10,286 nucleotides of DNA from CAYFVU01 sp964594775 (GTDB lineage Bacteria; Spirochaetota; Spirochaetia; DSM-16054; Sediminispirochaetaceae): NCBI GenBank assembly GCA_964594775.1, contig CAZQNO010000086.1, forward strand, positions 1 to 10,286. The letters run 5' to 3'. Below, in pieces: positions 6,424 through 10,286 of the stretch (position 1 is its first letter; every line of letters starts with the position of its first letter). The position numbers and the translations under genes were made by a program. A model generated the notes under the pieces. That model did not search any database. It was not told where the DNA came from and worked only from the letters and a program-made list of their open reading frames with translations.

Positions 6424-6486
6424 TGCGCTCAAACCTTCCCGTTTGTCCATCTTCCGATTTCGCTCCAATCACCAACAATCAACCCC

Positions 6487-6513
6487 ATCCGCGGGATCAA
6501 CCCCCTGAACGGT
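6487..6513. repeat. Short repeat C copy 2
   Basis: Shares ATCCGCGGGATCAA and CTGAACGGTTAC, at the same spacing, with 3155-3181. It lies between repeat A4 and the P5 gene, in a 100-base stretch with no gene. The GGTTAC end gives a TAA on the minus strand, as at the end of the 520-residue gene. Confidence 0.6.
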
Positions 6514-6540
6514 TACCCTCCGATTATTTTTACCAACCCT

Positions 6541-6562
6541 TTTCTTTCATATCAACCTCTAT
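6541..6562 (-). promoter_or_regulatory. Remnant ribosome-binding site and start after A4
   Basis: Twelve bases after the A4 stop comes ATG (6550-6548), preceded by TAGAGG and followed by AAAGAAAAGGG. Only six codons follow before TAA. The context matches the working start after A6 at 10223, so a gene start seems to have been copied with the repeat and then lost its gene. Confidence 0.55.
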
Positions 6563-6698
6563 CTATGGCATCGGCAAAGGATCTACCACTCCCGGATCGT
6601 GGATGCCGAGGCGCTCTTCCCAGTCGGTGAAGGTGCTCGGCTGCTCGTACCAGGGGATCCGCACCTTCCTGTCGTCGCTGTAGATCTTGCGCTACTTG
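6563..6698 (-). repeat. Repeat A copy 4: truncated tail with stop
   Basis: Near-identical to A1 from the KIYSDD block to VDPLPMP, ending in TAG at 6565-6563. The 5' part of the tail is missing. At the truncated edge a GAG codon has become TAG (6694-6692), so the frame is closed in two places between the stop of the gene ending at 6707 and the tail. That upstream stop is in the same register as the tail frame. GC-rich compared with both neighbours. Not translated on its own as far as I can see. Confidence 0.75.
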
Positions 6699-6706
6699 TT
6701 TTTGTC

Positions 6707-6925
6707 TCATTCTATCTTCTGTTCCGCTTTTCCATAAAGTTCTTCCTCAAGGTCCTTTTTCAATTCCAAGCATTCGGCTGTTTTCTTTATCATTTTACTT
6801 TCCTTTTTTTTCATGCTCTCATAGTATGTTATGTCGCAATACGCTGTATAAACAAGGTAAATGAACGATATCGAGTACAACACGATACTTATGATGTAGT
6901 CTTTTCTACTTTTGTCCTTTTTCAT
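6707..6925 (-). CDS. Small single-TM protein with short coil (P4)
   Basis: 72-residue protein of unknown function, the smallest of the set. Basic N-terminus KKDKSRKD, membrane segment about 11-28 rich in I, Y and L, then YYESMKKKESKMIKK and ECLELKKDLEEEL, a short charged coil with a single cysteine. The start is well supported by GGAG six bases before ATG. It follows 7247-7002 by 76 bases, forming a looser pair. It ends just before truncated repeat A4, with its TGA in register with the tail frame. Placed with the other anchor/coil proteins by architecture; sequence similarity to them is slight. Confidence 0.8.
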   Translation of the reverse strand: MKKDKSRKDYIISIVLYSISFIYLVYTAYCDITYYESMKKKESKMIKKTAECLELKKDLEEELYGKAEQKIE

Positions 6926-7001
6926 TTTCTACTCCAAATATTACTGAAGAAGAACCTTGCCAACTGAGACCTCCGCCTTCTAAATTTACCTACGCTCTGT
7001 T

Positions 7002-7247
7002 CTATTGCGTTAGCCCTGCATCGGCCAATTCTTTCTCTGGTTTTTGTTCACGCTCTCTTTCCTCTATTTTTTCATTGAGCTTTTCCACCTCATCAATACA
7101 TTTGTTCCACTCTTCAAAATTTTTGTCGATATCTCGTTGTTTTCTGTCTATAAGGATGAAGTAACAAACAACAAACAAATAAAGTGCCGCTATCATCAGA
7201 AGAAATGCCTTTTCCCCTGCTCCAATATTTTTTATCCTTTTTAGCAT
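7002..7247 (-). CDS. Small single-TM coiled-coil protein (P3)
   Basis: 81-residue protein of unknown function. Basic N-terminus MLKRIKN, hydrophobic segment about 15-33 containing one cysteine, then DRKQRDIDKNFEEW and a coil with KCIDEVEKLNEKIEER, ending in a polar tail. The ATG at 7247 has GAGG nine bases upstream. A TTG two codons earlier is less likely. The coil motif (cysteine, three residues, V, E, then I-E at fixed distance) matches the genes at 10223, 9990, 6112 and 5463. It stands 86 bases after the end of fragment A5 and is the first of a pair with 6925-6707. Confidence 0.82.
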   Translation of the reverse strand: MLKRIKNIGAGEKAFLLMIAALYLFVVCYFILIDRKQRDIDKNFEEWNKCIDEVEKLNEKIEEREREQKPEKELADAGLTQ

Positions 7248-7333
7248 CCTCAAACACCTCGCCTAACTGGCATTGCTTCTTTCTTGACAAGCAAAATTCA
7301 CAACCATAAAATCTGCTCTGTTCACCGGAATAT

Positions 7334-7618
7334 CTATACATAGGGCAACGGATCGACCACTCCCGGATCGTGGATGCCGAGGCGCTCTTCCCAGTCGGTG
7401 AAGGTGCTCGGCTGCTCGTACCAGGGGATCCGCACCTTCCTGTCGTCGCTGTAGATCTTGCGCTCCTTGGCCTCCTTCTTGCGGTGGATCCAGGGCTGGT
7501 GCCGCAAGAGCTCGCGGAAGCATTCCGCGGAAACGAGGCCGGAGATCGGCCCCCGAAGCTGCGCATCGGATTTTTGCCTCGGCTCCCCTCCAGGCTCGTA
7601 CAGTTTTACCGAACGAAG
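7334..7618 (-). pseudogene. Repeat A copy 5 with extended upstream open frame
   Basis: A 94-codon open frame with no ATG or GTG near its 5' end. The first part (about 7618-7518) is not shared with other copies: it reads VKLYEPGGEPRQKSDAQL and then GPISGLVSAECF. From RELLRHQ onward it is repeat A, ending VDPLPYV and TAG at 7336-7334. The usual WYDR before the shared block is replaced and LW has become PW. The end differs too, PYV for PMP, and the conserved initiation site found after A1, A4 and A6 is only partly present. A TTG at 7507 could start a 57-residue protein but has no clear ribosome site. Most likely a recombination joint between a gene remnant and repeat A. Confidence 0.6.
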
Positions 7619-7627
7619 CTATCCTAT

Positions 7628-7792
7628 TCAAAACAGCTCGTCCCTGTCAAAAGAAAACTCGTGATCCATCCAAGTCTCAGGAGTCATTGAATGATTCGCC
7701 GATCTTTCGCAGCCGCCGCTCTCAGGAGTAACAGTAGATCCCGTTGCCCACTGCGAAAAATTTTTCTTACAAAGTTCCCCATATTTTAGCAA
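7628..7792 (-). CDS. Possible 54-residue small ORF between TraB-like gene and A5
   Basis: The minus-strand frame from a TTG at 7792 to TGA at 7630-7628 contains KYGELCKKNFSQWATGS, a TVTPESGGC stretch and TPETWMDHEFSF with an acidic end. AAGGAG lies 12 bases upstream of the TTG, a little far. The frame is open further up, to just inside the end of the preceding gene, without a standard start. No hydrophobic anchor and no similarity to the other genes here. It could be a small gene, the end of a lost gene, or chance. I see nothing else in this 190-base gap. Confidence 0.3.
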   Translation of the reverse strand: MLKYGELCKKNFSQWATGSTVTPESGGCERSANHSMTPETWMDHEFSFDRDELF

Positions 7793-7821
7793 TACGAGTA
7801 TAAACTCCTTTTTAATCCGCT

Positions 7822-9192
7822 CTACAATTCCTTAGGAGCCAAATCCCCGATTTCCTCGCAACTCTCCCCGCCAATGAAAAGCCCGTCCATGTACGCCAAA
7901 TATAGATATGATAGAATTGCACATCTTAGAATCACTGGCTCCAGTTCCATCGCCAGAGATAAGTCAAACACCTCGGGAAGCCTTCTCGTGTGTATCTCCG
8001 CACAGCTATCCAGCACATTCTTTGCTCGTTCCCTGCACATATTTCGCGACCTTATCTCAAAACAGCGACTTGCATATGTGTTGGAGTCGCACAACATCGA
8101 TCTAGCTGTCACATGAAGGATGCCGAGGAGCGCTTGAACATGTGCTTTGGGATATTTCTTCAGCGCCTCTTCTGTTTCCCGACTTCTCTTCTCCGGTTTT
8201 TCCTTGTCGCTTTCTCTCTCGTATTTTTCAGACGGTGCATCCCTTTCTTCCAATTCCCCACTTGGTACAGTCATCCGCGAGACTTCGAACCCTTTTTTCT
8301 CCAAGAGCGCTACGAGACCATCATGCCCCTGTAACTGCGAAAGGCCCACTGCGACGAAAGCGTCGCCTTCTTCCAGCAGGGGAACAATTTTCCGGACCCA
8401 AGATCTATTCGACTTTTCTGATGCTTCTTCAACTCTCTGAAGCAGCCAATCATCAGTGCCAGCAGTTCTTTTCTCCTCGACGTTCTCTTCTATCCCTCCC
8501 GGACGACAGCTATTCAGTGCCGCTTCAATCTCTTTCTCGATTCTAGATTTCACTTCTTCTGGTCTCGCAATGTATTGTCTTATTCCTTCAATCGCCTCTT
8601 CTCGAGTCAAAACACCTAACAGCGATTTACTTTCCCCTTCTAATTCGACAATCTCCTTTCCCAGTTTGTCTGCGATCGTTTTCAGCTCAATTTCGATCGA
8701 TGACTCGCTCTTCGATCTTGCGGAAGATACCGCGTCCCACAATACAAGCTGTTCCAATGAATACATAGGCTCCAAACGATCCAGCAATATCCCGGCCAAA
8801 TGCGGGATTCGCTCGTCCACAATTTCGAATTCCTCTTCACCAAGCATCTCCTTGAGTGAATTTCCCTCTTCCAACTCGTATCCCGCGACGCTTTCCAGCG
8901 CCGACTCCATCGTTTTCTCCGGTTGTGCTATCGTGACCAGCACCCTCGCGTTTTTCAAAAGGTGAACAAGACCGCCCGGCATAGCTTCATCCATGGAAAC
9001 ACCTAAACACGTGCCCAACATATACGAAGGCTCGGAGGAATCGTTCTCTACGCGCCACATGGCGATTGGAACCATCTCCTTCGTCTCAGATTGGCCGGAT
9101 TGTTTACTGTTTTGGGAAATGCAAGTCGAAAACAACAATGAAAAAAACAAGAAATACATCCTAATGAGCAAGCAATCCGTGCCTATTTTCAT
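7822..9192 (-). CDS. TraB/GumN-family exported protein lacking both signature histidines
   Basis: 456 residues. An N-terminal hydrophobic signal (about 7-24) ends near a cysteine, FSTC at 21-24, a poor lipobox match, so lipoprotein status is uncertain. Family resemblance is strong at two places: MWRVENDSSEPSYMLGTCLG (45-64), equivalent to the LW-V...YLLGTxH start of TraB/GumN (PF01963, the Tiki-type fold), and NRSWVRKIVPLLEEGDAFVA (262-281) leading into VGLSQLQG (282-289), equivalent to VGxxHLxG. The histidine of GTxH is leucine 63, and that of GxxH is glutamine 286. The acidic residue usual after the first core strand also appears lost (VLVTIAQ, 84-90). A charged linker (about 315-347) precedes an extra C-terminal region of about 110 residues with six cysteines. 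The ATG is preceded by GGAG and AGAAGG. A non-catalytic binding role is inferred. Confidence 0.85.
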   Translation of the reverse strand: MKIGTDCLLIRMYFLFFSLLFSTCISQNSKQSGQSETKEMVPIAMWRVENDSSEPSYMLGTCLGVSMDEAMPGGLVHLLKNARVLVTIAQPEKTMESALESVAGYELEEGNSLKEMLGEEEFEIVDERIPHLAGILLDRLEPMYSLEQLVLWDAVSSARSKSESSIEIELKTIADKLGKEIVELEGESKSLLGVLTREEAIEGIRQYIARPEEVKSRIEKEIEAALNSCRPGGIEENVEEKRTAGTDDWLLQRVEEASEKSNRSWVRKIVPLLEEGDAFVAVGLSQLQGHDGLVALLEKKGFEVSRMTVPSGELEERDAPSEKYERESDKEKPEKRSRETEEALKKYPKAHVQALLGILHVTARSMLCDSNTYASRCFEIRSRNMCRERAKNVLDSCAEIHTRRLPEVFDLSLAMELEPVILRCAILSYLYLAYMDGLFIGGESCEEIGDLAPKEL

Positions 9193-9211
9193 CCCTTCTC
9201 TCCTTCACCTT

Positions 9212-9613
9212 CTACCGGACCGGATCGCGCCGAACCTTGCCCGGCAGGTTTTCTTTCCATCGTTTGGCCGAACCAGGCCGGATCCGTTTGGCCGACCTCA
9301 GGCGGATCTTGTAAGGCGGGCTTTGACAGGTCTTCATCGAGCACGTCCTGTTTCGCCAATACCGGCTGTGGGACCGCGTGCGCGACGCGCTGCTCAGGGT
9401 AGCGTGACCGCGCCGGTCGCTCAAGCATCTTCGCCGAGCCTCGCGACCGACTGATTCCGCCTGCGTCCCGAGCGACCGCACCTGTGGGATGACATTCCAA
9501 TCCGATGCGCATGGGGAGGGGGAAGCTGTCGACATTCAATATCATCTCACAGCACATCACTACATCTCATCCGATAATCACACCCGCGCTAATCGCAAAG
9601 GTAGACTCCAAGA
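9212..9613 (-). repeat. Repeat B copy 2, 402 bp
   Basis: Same length as B1 and nearly identical. Minus-strand frame from ATG at 9535 to TAG at 9214-9212 gives 107 codons ending NLPGKVRRDPVR, with two residue changes in the last five relative to B1. Unlike B1, the codon after the ATG is TCG and the frame is open, but no good ribosome site precedes it. The stop is followed 19 bases later by the ATG of the TraB/GumN-like gene, with that gene's Shine-Dalgarno in the gap. It may be a small gene, though the basic R/S-rich composition looks more like GC-driven open frame than a folded protein, except at the C-terminus. Confidence 0.78.
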
Positions 9614-9669
9614 AAGTCGCCGGCGGAAAGTGAGCCCACACCGCTCTTCCGTCCCCTGACTGCTTTGCG

Positions 9670-9990
9670 CTATCCATCCACGGTTTCTCCAGCTGCCCGT
9701 TTGTCGGAATGGTCCCCCTCAATCTTATTGTCTTTCTCCGGCTGTTCTTCCTTGTCTTTTTTTGTCGAAAGACACTTTTCCAGCCTACTTTCGTATTCGT
9801 CCAGCTTGTCGTTGCATTTCTCTATCTTCTCATCCAGCTCCGACTTCTTTCTTTCAATATCCGCCGCCCGATCTTCGAGCTCCATCCACTCCACTATTTC
9901 TTCATAGACTAAGTACAAAAACATCACCATTGCAAAAATGAATGCAATCGTTGTCTTGACGAGCGCCCCCGAGTTGTCCTTTTTTTTCAT
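9670..9990 (-). CDS. Small single-TM coiled-coil protein (P2)
   Basis: 106-residue protein of unknown function. Basic N-terminus, one membrane segment about 13-28, then EIVEWMELEDRAADIERK and a coil with KCNDKLDEYESRLEKC, two cysteines 14 residues apart, then a highly charged K/E/D tail. The start ATG overlaps the stop of the upstream gene (ATGA, 9990-9987), the clearest sign of translational coupling in the window. The C-to-C motif is spaced exactly as in its partner 10223-9987 and in 5463-5185, so the pair members are probably themselves distant paralogues. The following 56 bases before repeat B2 hold nothing I recognise beyond a CGCCGGCG palindrome. Confidence 0.85.
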   Translation of the reverse strand: MKKKDNSGALVKTTIAFIFAMVMFLYLVYEEIVEWMELEDRAADIERKKSELDEKIEKCNDKLDEYESRLEKCLSTKKDKEEQPEKDNKIEGDHSDKRAAGETVDG

Positions 9991-10223
9991 TTCTTCTCAC
10001 CAGGCTTCTCGCATCTTTCCAACTCACCTCTTATCTCATCGAGTCTTGTAAGGCATTTTTGCTCTTTTTGTTCCAGCTTATCCTCGATAACTTCCTCATT
10101 TGTTTCAATTTCAATGCTTCGCCACTCGTTGCGGAACGAAATTAACAGAAAAACCCCATACGTAGTAGCTGCAAGTACAATTATAAATACTTTCTTTACC
10201 CTTTTGAGCTTCATTTCTTCCAT
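9987..10223 (-). CDS. Small single-TM coiled-coil protein (P1)
   Basis: 78-residue protein of unknown function. Basic N-terminus KLKRVKK, membrane segment about 12-29, then FRNEWRSIE and a coil with KCLTRLDEIRGELERC, then a lysine-rich end. ATG at 10223 has AGAGG five bases upstream. This initiation site and the first codons, GAAGAAATG, are part of the flank that also follows repeats A1 and A4, so the gene's 5' end has been copied elsewhere or was grafted from there. It is coupled by a four-base overlap to 9990-9670. Both presumably sit in the membrane with the coil outside the cytoplasm. Confidence 0.84.
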   Translation of the reverse strand: MEEMKLKRVKKVFIIVLAATTYGVFLLISFRNEWRSIEIETNEEVIEDKLEQKEQKCLTRLDEIRGELERCEKPGEKK

Positions 10224-10234
10224 CTCGACCTCTA
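10224..10234 (-). promoter_or_regulatory. Ribosome-binding site of P1, part of the A flank
   Basis: TAGAGGTCGAG directly before ATG at 10223. The same spaced motif follows repeats A1 and A4, always putting ATG 12 bases after the tail stop. Only this copy leads into a full gene. Confidence 0.65.
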
Positions 10235-10235
10235 C

Positions 10236-10286
10236 TTACGGCATCGGCAAAGGATCTACCACTCCCGGATCGTGGATGCCGAGGCG
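10236..10286 (-). repeat. Repeat A copy 6, 3' end only (cut by window edge)
   Basis: The last 16 codons of the repeat A tail, ending VDPLPMP and TAA at 10238-10236, identical in this stretch to A1. The rest lies beyond the window, so whether this copy belongs to an intact gene cannot be told. It is the best candidate for the intact source, since its downstream initiation site still works. Confidence 0.75.

Noticed and set aside
5185..6468. Toxin-antitoxin or toxin-immunity pair reading of the two-gene modules
   Set aside because: No nuclease, peptidase or other toxin motif; both partners are membrane-anchored coils, and the pairs resemble structural partners more.
7263..7631. Minus-strand alternative frame with QDLQRRQEGADPLVRAAEHL in several A copies
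   Set aside because: Open in the near-identical copies, but in A2 the conserved residues and silent changes belong to the KIYSDDRKVRIPWYEQ frame instead.
7741..7800. Terminator-like GAAAAATTTTTC palindrome
   Set aside because: The stem is A/T only and there is no following T-run on the transcribed strand; not convincing.
8142..8965. Several plus-strand ORFs opposite the TraB/GumN-like gene
   Set aside because: Antisense shadows; the minus-strand frame has clear family similarity.
9670..10223. Phage spanin pair reading
   Set aside because: Neither protein has a lipobox, and there is no endolysin or holin nearby; only the topology is similar.
1..10286. CRISPR array, tRNA or rRNA
   Set aside because: No regularly spaced 20-40 base repeats, no tRNA-like cloverleaf core, and no rRNA-like sequence recognised.

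Overview
This looks like a bacterial accessory region. Genes are compact, start with Shine-Dalgarno-like sites, overlap or nearly abut, and every gene I can support lies on the minus strand, so the region reads from right to left. Host genes have moderate GC. Scattered among them are short GC-rich repeats with about 90% G/C at third codon positions. A TraB/GumN-family exported protein together with these GC-rich islands fits a Gram-negative, perhaps a deltaproteobacterium/myxobacterium-like lineage that has drifted to lower GC. That taxonomic guess is inference and weak.

Layout in transcription order: repeat A6 (cut by the window edge); gene pair 10223-9987 and 9990-9670; repeat B2; TraB/GumN-like gene 9192-7822; a possible small ORF and fragment A5; pair 7247-7002 and 6925-6707; repeat A4 and short repeat C2; two tandem pairs (6423-6124 with 6112-5858, and 5806-5495 with 5463-5185); chimeric repeat A3/B3; a possible small ORF; a 520-residue membrane-anchored protein (4742-3180); repeats C1 and B1; pair 2721-2416 and 2402-2055; diverged repeat A2; a second 520-residue protein (1793-231); repeat A1.

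The content is therefore modular. Five sets of two-gene pairs (ten genes) encode small proteins with a short basic N-terminus, one membrane segment and a charged cysteine-bearing coiled coil. Two diverged 520-residue paralogues have a single N-terminal anchor and cysteines at matching positions. One TraB/GumN homologue has lost the histidines of both signature motifs. Modules are bounded by repeats A and B, which read as the 3' ends of a vanished or distant protein family. In A1, A4 and A6 the copied segment continues 12 bases past the stop into a Shine-Dalgarno site and ATG. Only A6 still leads into a real gene.

My reading is inference. The locus appears to grow and reshuffle by recombination between these shared tails, producing families of envelope-anchored coiled-coil proteins that may assemble through coiled coils and disulfides. 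I recognise no known toxin, immunity, secretion or phage system, and I see no RNA gene, CRISPR array, intact transposase or convincing promoter or terminator.
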